64,000 nucleotides of DNA from Thermogemmatispora carboxidivorans (GCF_000702505.1 NZ_JNIM01000001.1:1364001-1428000), one strand, 5' to 3'; counted from the first letter of the stretch, positions 1-8,419 are shown. Notes: generated by a model from the letters alone, not told the origin. Numbers and translations are program-made.

Positions 1-193
1 AAGCGTCTCCCTGCGCGAGCCTGGTGAAAAGGGCCATGAGAACTACCGCAAGCTGTTCCTGCGCGAGAACAAGCTGGTTGGCGCGGTGATGATCGGCAGT
101 CCCAAAGGACGCAAAAAGCTTGTCGAACTGGTCAAGAATCAGCAGGTGCTGGCCAGCCCCTCCGAGCGAGAGGCTGTTTTGACCCTGAAATAG
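1..193 (+). CDS. C-terminal end of a pyridine nucleotide-disulphide oxidoreductase (partial)
   Basis: Only the last 63 codons are in the window; the reading frame is open from base 2 to a TAG at 191-193 and the gene begins to the left. The visible protein contains YRKLFLRENKLVGAVMIG followed by a basic helix (KGRKKLVELVKNQQ). That is the pattern of the small C-terminal domain of NADH:rubredoxin or nitrite-reductase-type flavoprotein reductases, where a strand reading YRKL.. is followed by L.GAV.IG. These enzymes use FAD and NAD(P)H to reduce a small redox partner. The catalytic domains are outside the window, so substrate and exact family cannot be given. Confidence 0.6.
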   Translation, partial: SVSLREPGEKGHENYRKLFLRENKLVGAVMIGSPKGRKKLVELVKNQQVLASPSEREAVLTLK

Positions 194-327
194 CACTCCT
201 TTTGGGCTATCGCGCTTGACGAAACTGGGCTGGTAAGATAGCGTAGCTACCATCAAAGATCGTCAGACTCGCCAACCCAGGCAGGTCATGATGATGAGCC
301 GGAGCGAGCATATGCAGGAGGGAGTTT

Positions 328-2328
328 GTGGCCGTTTTCTGTCCGCATTGTGGCAAAGCCTTGCCCAGAGAGAATGCACGCTTCTGCAATAACTGTGGCA
401 GATTTCTGCCTGCAACAAAGCAGGCTACTCCTTCCACTTCCGCCAGCGGAGAGCTATCCTCTTCTGGGCCGCTGGCGACCCAGGGGCCAGCTGGGAAGAC
501 GCCTACCTCTGGCAATGTGCATGTGCCTCCTCCCTGGCTGGATCAGTTAGATCGGGAGGTGGCCAGCCGCCGCTGGCGGGCACCGCGCCGTGACTCGCTT
601 GAACGCTTGCCTGGCCAGCCTGGGGAAACAGAGAGTACTTTTCAGGCTGCTTCTTCTACGGGTGACTCATCTGATCTGGCTGCCTCCGCGCAGCCAGATC
701 AGGGGTCTGCGCCTTCGCGGTCAGTCCAGCCTGCTGCGCCTCACTTAAGCTCTCCTTCTAGTGACCAGGAGTCGGCTGCTGCGGGAGATGCAGAGGACCT
801 GTCGGAGACCGCCGCGGTGGCAGAGGCCTGGCGCCGGGCCTGGTTGGCTGATGCGCCAACCTCGGCAGTGCCTGCTACTCGCTCGGAAGAGACTCCGACA
901 GAAGAGGCTGATCAGTCGTCCCTACCCTCTGCTCCAACAGAGGAGCCGCGCCCAGCTCGCCCGCTCTCCCCGCGCGAGTTGCATGTCCGTGTCTGGGAGG
1001 AGAATGAGACCCTGATTATGCCTCAGCCGGCGGAAGTAAGCGCTGCTGAACCTCGGCAGCAGCCGGTCTCGGGGCAGACGTTGACCGAGGAGGGTTGGTC
1101 TCTGGCTCCGGCTGAGAGCGCCTTGCCTTCTCTCCCCTATGAAGACATGCCCACGCAGGGGCATCTCTTAGGGATAGAGCTATCACGCTCGGAACATGCC
1201 CACCCCAGCAGGCAAGAGGATCGGCCTCAGGCGGCTGTCGATGATCTACCGACGATGCCGCTCAAGGCCAGTCCCGGGCCAGGGCTAGTCATTGAGCGTG
1301 CCTCAACGCCTCGCCCTACCCGTTGGCAGGAGCACGAGTTGAGCAGGGAGCTGGACCGGCCTGGCAAAGGGCCAGTCAGTTCTCGTGCCCTCTCGGGGGA
1401 CATTGAGGAGCTGGACACCATGCGCCTGGCAGCGCAGCCTCCTGCCGGGCCTGGGGTAGCCTCTGGCCCGTGGCGCTCTCAGCCTGTCACCCCGTTGCCC
1501 GCGTCCTCGCTTCCCTCACCTGCTGGGTCACCTCCATCGTTACCGGGGATTGGTGAAGCCTCCTTCTTTGGGGCTCCGGCCACAGGGACTGGAGCGGGAG
1601 GGCCTCCCTCCAGACCGGCAGAGATCGCCAGCTGGGGAGCTAGCAAGAGTGAGCAGGCCCCCCACCTGGCTCATCCCTCGCTCCGCCACTGGGAAGCTGA
1701 GGAAACGGCGGCTCTGCCCCAGGTCGAAAAGCCCGGCTCGTCGCCGGCTGCGCGCTCAACTGCCGCCGAAGGCCAGGCTCCACGGCGACGTAAGCGACCG
1801 CTGGCCATTGTCGCGCTGATTCTGGCTTTGCTCCTCATCAGCGGCGCTTTGACTGCCTGGGTGGTGGTGTATCAGCCGTTCAGTGTTCCACTCATTACTC
1901 AACCTCAGCAGGCATTTAGCGATCAGCGCCTCGGCGTAGCGCTCTCATACCCACAAGGGTGGAGCTATCGCCTGGATTACCAGCAGGGAAAGGTCACTTT
2001 TAGCGATAGCACGCACACCGGACAGATGATCGTCCTGGTAACTCCTGCTACCGATCAAGACCTGGCCCACTATCTCCAGAAAGAGGCGAGCCAGATAGGT
2101 CTGACTGGTGCCAAATCAGCGGACCCTCTGATTTTTGGCGGTGCGAGCTGGCAACAGCTGCGGGGAACAGTAGTAATCGCGGGTGCCAGCTACACAGAAT
2201 CCCTGCTGGCCACAAGTCACGCCGGCCATCTCTACACCTTCATGCAGCTGGCATATCAAAAGATCTACACAGATGAGGAGAAGCAGGTCTTTGCGCCAGC
2301 ACGAGCCTCCTTCCGCTTTCTCAGCTAA
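328..2328 (+). CDS. Zinc-ribbon membrane protein with long disordered linker
   Basis: 666 aa. It starts at GTG 328, placed by the strong Shine-Dalgarno AGGAGGGA just upstream. Residues 1-24 form a zinc ribbon with cysteines 5, 8, 20 and 23 (CPHC...CNNC). Residues ~30-480 are rich in Ser, Pro, Ala, Glu and Gln with no recognisable fold, so probably disordered. A basic patch (RRRKR) precedes one transmembrane helix near residues 491-514. About 150 residues then lie outside the membrane; they begin FSDQRLGVALSYPQGW and recall PsbP-like lipid-protected domains of Gram-positive surface proteins. Topology: ribbon in the cytoplasm, C-terminus outside. No enzymatic motif is visible and function is unknown. 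It stands alone, with a promoter-like TATAAT for the next gene just downstream. Confidence 0.8.
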   Translation: MAVFCPHCGKALPRENARFCNNCGRFLPATKQATPSTSASGELSSSGPLATQGPAGKTPTSGNVHVPPPWLDQLDREVASRRWRAPRRDSLERLPGQPGETESTFQAASSTGDSSDLAASAQPDQGSAPSRSVQPAAPHLSSPSSDQESAAAGDAEDLSETAAVAEAWRRAWLADAPTSAVPATRSEETPTEEADQSSLPSAPTEEPRPARPLSPRELHVRVWEENETLIMPQPAEVSAAEPRQQPVSGQTLTEEGWSLAPAESALPSLPYEDMPTQGHLLGIELSRSEHAHPSRQEDRPQAAVDDLPTMPLKASPGPGLVIERASTPRPTRWQEHELSRELDRPGKGPVSSRALSGDIEELDTMRLAAQPPAGPGVASGPWRSQPVTPLPASSLPSPAGSPPSLPGIGEASFFGAPATGTGAGGPPSRPAEIASWGASKSEQAPHLAHPSLRHWEAEETAALPQVEKPGSSPAARSTAAEGQAPRRRKRPLAIVALILALLLISGALTAWVVVYQPFSVPLITQPQQAFSDQRLGVALSYPQGWSYRLDYQQGKVTFSDSTHTGQMIVLVTPATDQDLAHYLQKEASQIGLTGAKSADPLIFGGASWQQLRGTVVIAGASYTESLLATSHAGHLYTFMQLAYQKIYTDEEKQVFAPARASFRFLS

Positions 2329-2417
2329 GCGCAGACCAACGTGACCGGCGAAACTGGGAAGGCTGGCATTGCGTGGAAGAAGTGATCTATCTATCCCCCA
2401 TTGCGACGGAACTATGT

Positions 2418-2423
2418 TATAAT
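2418..2423 (+). promoter_or_regulatory. Promoter -10 element upstream of the 2600 gene
   Basis: TATAAT is a perfect match to the sigma-70 type -10 box. No good -35 sits 17 bp upstream, so another factor may help or the promoter is weak. Transcription from here gives a leader of about 170 nt before the ATG at 2600; a possible Shine-Dalgarno (AAAGGAGG, near 2550) sits mid-leader without a well-placed in-frame start. Confidence 0.5.
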
Positions 2424-2599
2424 GTGCGCGATATCCGGTGCAGACCTATTCCCCCCGGGGGTAGGGCTGATAGGCACTGGAAAGCGGGATAGCTTCGCTT
2501 CCCATGCTTCACGATCGACGGACAGTGTGGCGTAGATCTGGTGATCAGAAAGGAGGGCGCGGCGGTCAAGCCCAGCTGCCGCGCAGACCTGGCAGGCTT

Positions 2600-2947
2600 A
2601 TGGAAGACATTCGCTTCGAACGACACTTCCGCACACCCTACTCAGAAGGCTATTACATCATGCAGGGTAATAGCCTGCAGAACAGCACGCGGCTTGGTAC
2701 CATTGACATCCACTTCACTACAACGGCAGTGCACGGTACCTTGATCCTGGAGCGTGAGCTGGAGGAGGCTGAGCTGACCAAACTGATCGAGCAGATCGAC
2801 GAAGACCTGGTCCTTTCAGCAGATATGCCACGCGACGACTTTCTAGTGAGCGTCTACGTTGGCAGAGACGTCGGCTTCTACAGCGACGAGTATTTCGCCG
2901 GAGAGGGCGAGCGAGGGGCTGGCCTCAGCGATGAGGATGAGGTGTAA
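2600..2947 (+). CDS. Small acidic protein of unknown function
   Basis: 115 aa if translation starts at ATG 2600. The frame is open upstream to ATG 2504, but those 32 extra residues are basic, glycine-rich and low in complexity, so the shorter form is preferred. The start is uncertain because GGCAGG before 2600 is a poor and close ribosome site. The protein begins MEDIRFERHFRTPYSEGYY, has an alternating beta-type central part (GTIDIHFTTTAVHGTLILER), an acidic helix, then DDFLVSVYVGRDVGFYSDEY and a strongly acidic tail. No signal peptide or membrane segment is visible. I do not recognise the family. Both neighbours are on different regulatory units, so context gives no clue to its role. Confidence 0.6.
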   Translation: MEDIRFERHFRTPYSEGYYIMQGNSLQNSTRLGTIDIHFTTTAVHGTLILERELEEAELTKLIEQIDEDLVLSADMPRDDFLVSVYVGRDVGFYSDEYFAGEGERGAGLSDEDEV

Positions 2948-3052
2948 TGTGGTTGCCCCCTCTCTCATCCTCGCCGCTGTCACCGAAAAGAGGCTCACTC
3001 GGCGGCCAGGCCGACGAATTTCACTGGCGGGCGGAAGGGATGCGCCGCCCAG

Positions 3053-3745
3053 CTAGTCTTCCAGCAAGCCGCGCCGCATCGCGTACTTGACCAGCTCGGC
3101 GCGGCTATGGAGATTCAGTTTATCCATAATGTGGGTGCGGTGCGTGTCAACCGTCTTGGGGCTGATAACCAGGCGTTCGGCGATCTTTGTATTGGTATAC
3201 CCCTCAGCCACCAGCTTCAGAATTTCCCGCTCTCGCTCAGTGAGGCTCTCATAGCTATCCTTCTCCTCACCGGCGCGCACACGCTGCAGGTAGTCGCCTA
3301 CCATGACCGACTGAGCCACCGGCGACAGGTAGACCTGGCCATTCTGGATGACGTGCAGCGCTGAGATCAAATCGGTGTCGGCGGCCTCCTTGAGCATATA
3401 GCCCGAGGCACCCGCCCGCAGCGCCTGAAAGATATATTCATCGTTCTCGTGCATCGTCAGAATGAGCACCTTGGTCTCGGGAACCTGTTTTTTGATCTGC
3501 CGCGTAGCCTCGATCCCGCTCATGTCGGGCATAGTGATATCCATGAGCACGATATCGGGTTGGAGGCGAAGCGCTTCCTGGAGAGCCTGACGGCCATCCT
3601 GCGCTTCGCCAACTACCTCCATATCGGGCTGAGCGTTGAGCATCATCTTCAAGCCAGCGCGCAGGATGGTATGGTCATCAGCCAGGAGAATGCGAATCTT
3701 CTGCACGGCTTTCGTCGTCTCCGCTGTACTCGTCGTTGTCGTCAT
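3053..3745 (-). CDS. NarL/FixJ-family response regulator
   Basis: 230 aa with the usual two domains. The receiver (residues ~17-135) has the acidic pair in LADDHTILRAG, the phospho-acceptor Asp in IVLMDITMPDMSG, the conserved Thr in LTMHEND and Lys in YMLKEA. The C-terminal LuxR-type helix-turn-helix (~165-225) reads LTEREREILKLVAEGYTN and SPKTVDTHRTHIMDKL. Its start overlaps the stop of the sensor kinase gene by four bases (ATGA), so the two are translationally coupled and should be partners. The pair lies beside the long regulatory region of the cytochrome bc cluster, where two inverted repeats with the 6-4-6 spacing typical of this regulator class occur; a regulatory link is my inference. 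Confidence 0.93.
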   Translation of the reverse strand: MTTTTSTAETTKAVQKIRILLADDHTILRAGLKMMLNAQPDMEVVGEAQDGRQALQEALRLQPDIVLMDITMPDMSGIEATRQIKKQVPETKVLILTMHENDEYIFQALRAGASGYMLKEAADTDLISALHVIQNGQVYLSPVAQSVMVGDYLQRVRAGEEKDSYESLTEREREILKLVAEGYTNTKIAERLVISPKTVDTHRTHIMDKLNLHSRAELVKYAMRRGLLED

Positions 3746-4878
3746 ACCGTTACCGGACCTCCGCGCGGTTGCGTCTCCGAAGGTGTCAGCTCAGCGTAAA
3801 GGCCAGACTGGCTATCGCTCTGGCGCAGGGGCAAGCGTACCTCGATAGTGGTACCTGCACCGGGGCGTGACTGAATATCCAGAGAGCCATCGAGGAGAAC
3901 GGCACGTTCCTGCATTCCGGCCAGACCGAGACCGCGCTCCTGGCCTGGCGTCTTCATCAAGGCCTCGACATCGAAGCCGCAGCCATTATCGCTGATCGTA
4001 GCGTGGACGGCCCCTTCCTCCTCCCGCAGCGCAATAGAGACTCTGGTCGCATTGGCATGACGAGCGGTGTTGGTCAGAGCCTCTTGCACAATGCGGTAGA
4101 GCACGGTCTCCATCTCGGCGGGCAGCCGCCCCTTGAAGCCTGTGGCAGAAAACTCTACCTCGATGGAGCATTTCTGTTGATATTCTTTAATATACCAGCG
4201 CAGCGCTGGCAGCAGGCCGAGGTCGTCCAGGGCGCTGGGGCGCAGATCGATGCTCAAGTTACGGATGGCCCGCAGCGTTTGATGGGCTAGATTGCGTGTA
4301 TCGGCGATACGCTCCCGGGCCTCGGGACTGGTCACCGACTTCTCCAGGATGGCCAGGCTGATCAGCAGCGAGGTGAGCATCTGGCTGGTTTCGTCGTGCA
4401 ACTCGCGAGCGATCCGTTTGCGCTCCTGCTCCTGAGCATTGATGATCTGGGTTGAACGCAGGCGCGAAGCCTCGTCAATGGCCTCCAGCATCACGTTGAA
4501 GGTAGCAGCGAGCTGGTCGGCTTGAGGATCAAGCCCAGTCAGCGGAGCGCGCAGAGAGCGCTCGCCCTTCTGGACGCGGCTCATCACCTTGCCCAGGTCC
4601 ATCAGTGGCCGGAAAGCGATCTGCAACAGCAAGAAATTCAAGGCCACACTCACCAGCCAACCCACCGTAATAAAAATGACCAGCGAGGTAGGGGTTGCCA
4701 GTCCCTGCCGGCTATCGTTCAAGTGGGAGGCCAGCCAGGTACCGCCGGTGGCACCAACAAAGATGATGAGGCTGTTGGCGATCAGAACTTTATAGAAGAT
4801 AGGCAGGCTGAGCAGGGGCCTGAGCAGTCGTGGCCAGCTCTGGACCCCCGACCCGGCCAGGGTGATCTTGCGCTCCAT
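3742..4878 (-). CDS. NarX/DegS-type sensor histidine kinase
   Basis: 378 aa. Two hydrophobic segments lie in the first ~90 residues (around LPIFYKVLIANSLIIFVG and VIFITVGWLVSVALNF). They are separated by only ~20 residues, so there is almost no external sensor loop. A HAMP-like stretch follows, then the HisKA_3 dimerisation motif RKRIARELHDETSQMLTSL carrying the phospho-accepting His, and a HATPase_c domain with N box ALTNTARHANATRV, G1 box DNGCGF and G2 box RGLGLAGM. This is the NarX/DegS/LiaS subfamily. It is transcribed away from the cytochrome cluster together with its NarL-type regulator. With so little outside, it may sense a membrane or redox state rather than a soluble ligand (inference). 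Confidence 0.92.
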   Translation of the reverse strand: MERKITLAGSGVQSWPRLLRPLLSLPIFYKVLIANSLIIFVGATGGTWLASHLNDSRQGLATPTSLVIFITVGWLVSVALNFLLLQIAFRPLMDLGKVMSRVQKGERSLRAPLTGLDPQADQLAATFNVMLEAIDEASRLRSTQIINAQEQERKRIARELHDETSQMLTSLLISLAILEKSVTSPEARERIADTRNLAHQTLRAIRNLSIDLRPSALDDLGLLPALRWYIKEYQQKCSIEVEFSATGFKGRLPAEMETVLYRIVQEALTNTARHANATRVSIALREEEGAVHATISDNGCGFDVEALMKTPGQERGLGLAGMQERAVLLDGSLDIQSRPGAGTTIEVRLPLRQSDSQSGLYAELTPSETQPRGGPVTV

Positions 4879-5196
4879 AGCTCTTGAACCTCTCTACGCT
4901 TGGCAAGGATGAGCCTCCCTCTCCTTTAATTGTAGCCTTGGGGGGCTTGCCTGTCAAACGAGCGCACACAAAACCGCGCCTGTGATCCCCGGTTGCCTGA
5001 GCTAGCTATACTATTAGCAACTTGAAATGGTGCATTCAGTATAACACTGATGGTGTATGAGTAGAGAAAGCAAAAAATGGTTGAATGCTATTCTCTCCTA
5101 TTTTATCGGCTTCCCCCGATCTCCCAGGTCAGCCGACGCTTCAGAAAGAAGACAATCGCGGGAGGAACCTGGCAAAGCGCGAGGAGGAGGGCAGAA

Positions 5197-5212
5197 TCAG
5201 GTATTTACCTGA
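5197..5212. promoter_or_regulatory. Operator copy A, TCAGGT-N4-ACCTGA
   Basis: Perfect inverted repeat with 6-bp arms and a 4-bp centre (TCAGGT ATTT ACCTGA; the symmetry extends to 7-2-7). It ends where the -35 box of the promoter with TATAAT at 5235-5240 would begin. That position is typical for an activator that replaces a poor -35 element (here ATGTTC). The 6-4-6 geometry is known for LuxR-type response regulators such as ComA. Confidence 0.6.
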
Positions 5213-5234
5213 TGTTCTCCTCCGGTTCCCATGC

Positions 5235-5240
5235 TATAAT
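5235..5240 (+). promoter_or_regulatory. Promoter -10 box P1 of the cytochrome bc region
   Basis: TATAAT, exact consensus. The -35 position (5212-5217, ATGTTC) does not match TTGACA and abuts operator copy A, so this promoter probably needs an activator. Confidence 0.5.
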
Positions 5241-5387
5241 CTCCCGGGTGGCTGAGAACCTCCACGCCGGTCTTTCTCCTCAAAAGAGGTGTACTACAAG
5301 GTAAAACGGGCATGACCTTCCCTGGAGCACAGAGTGGCCTTCTGGATGAGAGCGGAAGGGGGATGAGCGAGGTGCCAGCAGACAAAA

Positions 5388-5403
5388 TCAGGTAAACACC
5401 TGA
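5388..5403. promoter_or_regulatory. Operator copy B, TCAGGT-N4-ACCTGA
   Basis: Second copy of the 16-bp inverted repeat (TCAGGT AAAC ACCTGA), 191 bp after copy A. It is followed by similar flanking sequence (GATG.TCTCCTC) and by a -10-like TGTAAT at 5424-5429, nearly the same spacing as copy A to its promoter. The arms are identical between copies while the centre differs, as expected for a bound site. Confidence 0.6.
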
Positions 5404-5632
5404 TGCTCTCCTCGGGAGAACTCTGTAATCTAACAATCAGGGGCAGAGAAAGAGCGGGCCGCTCCTCGGAGCGTGCTGGGGGCGGGGGGAGAAGAGAGAA
5501 AACCGCCCTGTCCGCCCGTTCGACCTTACCCATCTGGCGCAGAAGCAGCCTCTTTCCTAGAGGAGAAGGGGGAGGAGCCGAGCGAGGCAGGACCCTGTTG
5601 GGAAGGGGTACTCAGGGAGAGAGCGGGTGTGG

Positions 5633-5638
5633 TATAAT
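5633..5638 (+). promoter_or_regulatory. Promoter -10 box P3 of the cytochrome bc region
   Basis: TATAAT at the end of GGTGTGGTATAATC. No inverted repeat precedes it, so it may be a basal promoter. A transcript from here has a leader of about 150 nt. Confidence 0.45.
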
Positions 5639-5792
5639 CTGCCACGCAGCTGAGCGCCCAACTCCCATCTCGTTGCTGCTAACTGGCCCCGAGCAGGACT
5701 TGCTGGACAAAAGCAGGCAAGGAACGAACCTATGAGCGGCAGCTCAGATGGTCGTCACGCTCGCTGAGGGATGAGAACAGGAGGAACTGTGT

Positions 5793-6614
5793 GTGAGTTC
5801 ACTACCTGAAAAGAAGAGCTTGCTCGACATCATCACGCAGAAGATAGTGACGAGCCAGCTCTGGCGATCGATATTCCGCCACGGCTATCCGGACACCCCA
5901 CTCAACCAGTCGCTGGTGATGATGGGGAACGTCTTCCTGCATCTGCACCCGGTGAAGGTGAGCCGCCAGGCGATGAAGATCACCTATACCTGGTGTATGG
6001 GGGGGATCTCCTTCTTCCTCTTCCTGGTGCTGACCCTGACCGGGGTTTTTCTCATGTTTTATTATGTTCCTGAGACCCACACGGCCTATCAGAACATCAA
6101 CCAGCTCAGCAGCGCGGTCTCCTTTGGCCATCTGGTGCGCAACATGCACCGCTGGGCGGCCCACCTGATGGTCGTCTCCGTGACCCTGCACATGATCCGC
6201 GTTTTCTATCATGGGGCTTACAAGCCGCCGCGCGAGTTCAACTGGGTTGTGGGCGTGGGCCTCTTCTTCTGTACTCTCTTCCTGAGCTTTACAGGCTATT
6301 TGCTTCCGTGGGACCAGATTGCTCTGTGGGCGATTACGGTGGGAACCAACCTGGCCCCGTACACTCCGATTCTCGGTCAGCCGGTCTACCAGGTGCTGGT
6401 GGGTGGTCCCGCGGTTGGTCAGGCGACCCTGATTCGCTTCTATGTTGGACACGTGATTTTGCTGCCGCTGGCCACGGCTATTCTGCTGGCGGTGCACTTC
6501 TGGCGTATCCGCAAGGATGGAGGAGCGGCTGGGCCACCGCCACCGTCGCGGCGCGAGCTGGAAGCTCGTCTGGCAGAAGCCGAGCAGGGGCTGGCGCCAA
6601 CGGCTGCCCGCTAG
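5793..6614 (+). CDS. Cytochrome b6-like subunit of a menaquinol:acceptor (bc/b6f-type) complex
   Basis: 273 aa, GTG start after AGGAGG. This is the four-helix N-terminal half of cytochrome b as a separate protein. The b-heme histidine pairs are H119/H133 (HRWAAHLMVVSVTLH) and H220/H235. The 14 residues between the second pair match the b6f-type spacing rather than the 13 of mitochondrial cytochrome b. Cys68 in TWCMGGI aligns with the cysteine of b6 and Bacillus QcrB that carries the extra c-type heme (c_i/c_n). The tail after helix four is hydrophilic (GGAAGPPPPSRRELEARL). It oxidises quinol in the membrane together with the subunit-IV-like, Rieske and cytochrome c proteins encoded next. petB and qcrB would be equivalent names. 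Confidence 0.93.
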   Translation: MSSLPEKKSLLDIITQKIVTSQLWRSIFRHGYPDTPLNQSLVMMGNVFLHLHPVKVSRQAMKITYTWCMGGISFFLFLVLTLTGVFLMFYYVPETHTAYQNINQLSSAVSFGHLVRNMHRWAAHLMVVSVTLHMIRVFYHGAYKPPREFNWVVGVGLFFCTLFLSFTGYLLPWDQIALWAITVGTNLAPYTPILGQPVYQVLVGGPAVGQATLIRFYVGHVILLPLATAILLAVHFWRIRKDGGAAGPPPPSRRELEARLAEAEQGLAPTAAR

Positions 6615-6818
6615 CCCTCTGCTTGCTGCTCAGCAGGCGAGGCGGGAGGTGGCCTGAGCGAGAGGCCACTGGGGAAGGCAGAGGTCAAGCCTTGAGGAAT
6701 TCCTTCTTCGTAGGCCAGGCTCTTCCTTCCAGGATGGGCAAGGCCCACTCCGCTTGCTCAAGCAAGGAGTAGAAGCGAGACTAAGAAAGAGAAAGCCGTT
6801 GCTGTCTCTGGCTGCTCA

Positions 6819-6841
6819 CCAGGCCAGCCAGGCTGGCCTGG
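6819..6841 (+). repeat. Strong hairpin in the gap between the two cytochrome b genes
   Basis: CCAGGCCAG (6819-6827) and CTGGCCTGG (6833-6841) form a perfect 9-bp stem with a 5-base loop. No T-run follows, so it is not an ordinary terminator. The 280-base gap between the two cytochrome b halves is unusually long for subunits needed in equal amounts; the hairpin could affect mRNA processing or stability. Confidence 0.4.
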
Positions 6842-6894
6842 CCTGTCAAGAAAAGCTGGCTCAGGGATTAGAACGAAGATGAGAGGATAGGCCA

Positions 6895-7434
6895 ATGGCA
6901 ATCGAACAGGAGCCAAAGGTACAGACGCAAGCAGCGGCAACCCAGCGACGCTATCGTACGCTGGCGGTAGTGAGGCAGGAGGCCATCACGCGCGTTGAGA
7001 AACCGCTGGAGGACTCGGTTTTTGTCTGGCCTCATTTGCTGGTGCGAGAGTTCTTTGCCTCCACCATCGTGATGGTCATGCTGACCCTGCTCTCGGTGGC
7101 GATCGACGCGCCGCTACGGGAGCCGGCGAATCCCAACGTCACGCCGAACCCGGCCAAGGCTCCCTGGTACTTCCTGGGCTTGCAGGAGCTGCTGCACTAC
7201 TTCCCACCAACGACTGCCGGTGTGCTCATCCCAGGGCTGGTGCTGGTCGGCCTGGCCTGCCTGCCCTACGTGGATCGCAATCCCAGCCGTGCCTACGCAG
7301 ACCGCAAGATCGCCATTGTGACCTTCACAATGTTTGTGGTCTTCTGGGCCTGTGTGACTCTGGCCGGGAGTTTCTTCCGTGGCCCCGGCTGGGTGTGGTA
7401 CTGGCCCTGGCAAGGTCTGTTCTTCGACCTGTAA
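6895..7434 (+). CDS. Subunit-IV-like protein (C-terminal half of cytochrome b)
   Basis: 179 aa, ATG start. After ~45 hydrophilic residues comes a membrane helix (FASTIVMVMLTLLSVAID). Then follows the quinol-oxidation site loop NPAKAPWYFLGLQELLHYF, whose PWYF stands where other cytochromes b have PEWY; this variant is known from menaquinol-oxidising complexes such as Bacillus QcrC. Two further helices follow (GVLIPGLVLVGLACLPYVD and IAIVTFTMFVVFWACVTL). Three helices and the separate gene make it equivalent to PetD, or to the cytochrome b part of QcrC, but it has no fused cytochrome c: that domain is in the gene at 8420. It works with the b6-like protein encoded upstream. Confidence 0.92.
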   Translation: MAIEQEPKVQTQAAATQRRYRTLAVVRQEAITRVEKPLEDSVFVWPHLLVREFFASTIVMVMLTLLSVAIDAPLREPANPNVTPNPAKAPWYFLGLQELLHYFPPTTAGVLIPGLVLVGLACLPYVDRNPSRAYADRKIAIVTFTMFVVFWACVTLAGSFFRGPGWVWYWPWQGLFFDL

Positions 7435-7473
7435 GGGAACTCTGGGAAAACGGAAGGAAAGGATCTGTTCTCT

Positions 7474-8178
7474 ATGAGTATGGATTTCCCGCCGCGGGAT
7501 GTAGATAGGCCACCCTTGACACCGCAGCAGTACGAGGTGCTCCACGGCGGCGGCGCAGAGGCTGCCGAGCTTGCCCGGCAACGCCTTTCGCGCCGGCGCT
7601 TTCTGCGCCGCGCCACGCTGGCTGTCTGGGGCCTCTCGGCGACGACTGCGGTGGCCGGGGCATTGAATATGCTCTATCCGAATCTGGCTGGCCAGTTCGG
7701 CTCGGCCCTCAATGTGGGCAATAAGAGCGATTTTCCTGCCGCCAAGCCTTCCGAGGCTAAGCTGGATCAAGCTGGCGTCTTTTATCGCCAAGAGGCCAAG
7801 ACTTATGTGATCCATCTGGCCAAGGATACGCCTTTGCTGCTCTCTGGCCAGGCTCTGAACGATCAGCTGGATTCAGAGTGGGTTGTCAAGGATAGCGATG
7901 GCTCGTACTGGGTGGCGCTCTATCAGCGTTGCGTCCATCTGGGCTGCACGGTGCCATTCCGCGATGACTGTGTGAGCTTTAAGTGCCCGTGCCACGGCTC
8001 GCATTATAATGTTGATGGCGAGTTCCTCGATGGCCCGGCGCCCCGCAGTCTGGATCGCTTCCGCATTCTCTTCCAGGGTGAGAGCGTGATCGTGGACACG
8101 TCTCAGCTGAACAATAAGGTTCAGCATCCCGATGCGTCCACCCGCCTGATCCCCGAGCCGACGATTGCCTGCGCCTGA
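7474..8178 (+). CDS. Rieske iron-sulphur protein
   Basis: 234 aa. The N-terminal region ends in a twin-arginine-like anchor, SRRRFLRRATLAVWGLSATT, at residues ~43-62. The Rieske domain has both cluster-binding boxes: CVHLGC (ligands C153, H155; C158 in the disulphide) and CPCHGSHY (C171 in the disulphide; ligands C173, H174). It carries the [2Fe-2S] cluster that takes the first electron from quinol on the outer face of the membrane. It lies 39 bases after the subunit-IV-like gene. The sequence between the anchor and the cluster boxes is longer than in plant PetC, as is common in Gram-positive bacteria. Confidence 0.95.
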   Translation: MSMDFPPRDVDRPPLTPQQYEVLHGGGAEAAELARQRLSRRRFLRRATLAVWGLSATTAVAGALNMLYPNLAGQFGSALNVGNKSDFPAAKPSEAKLDQAGVFYRQEAKTYVIHLAKDTPLLLSGQALNDQLDSEWVVKDSDGSYWVALYQRCVHLGCTVPFRDDCVSFKCPCHGSHYNVDGEFLDGPAPRSLDRFRILFQGESVIVDTSQLNNKVQHPDASTRLIPEPTIACA

Positions 8179-8419
8179 TGGTCCTTTCTCTGCTCCGGCT
8201 CCTGGACGGGTGGCTGGCCAGTGAGGACCCGAAAGGGCCAGGCTGCTAGTGCGCAGCTGCGGTAGCTTCGGCCCGGCCTTCCCGCCGGTACGGTCACTGC
8301 CTGGCCTCGCTCTCCGCTGATCTCCGATCTGATATTCGGAGGCTGTCTGCTCCCCGTGCAGATTCCTGGCTGGAGGTAAGAGAAAGAACACAGGGAAAAC
8401 TCTTGGAAAGGTAGCGCGT

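Larger units (their letters stand above)
4879..5792. other. Long regulatory region between two-component system and cytochrome bc cluster
   Basis: About 900 bases without a convincing gene. On the plus strand it holds three -10-like boxes: TATAAT at 5235-5240, TGTAAT at 5424-5429 and TATAAT at 5633-5638. The first two are each preceded by a copy of the inverted repeat TCAGGT-N4-ACCTGA. The last ~150 bases lead to an AGGAGG ribosome site before the GTG start at 5793. Short open frames in the region are low in complexity and have no ribosome sites. The arrangement suggests several promoters feeding the respiratory cluster. Confidence 0.6.
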
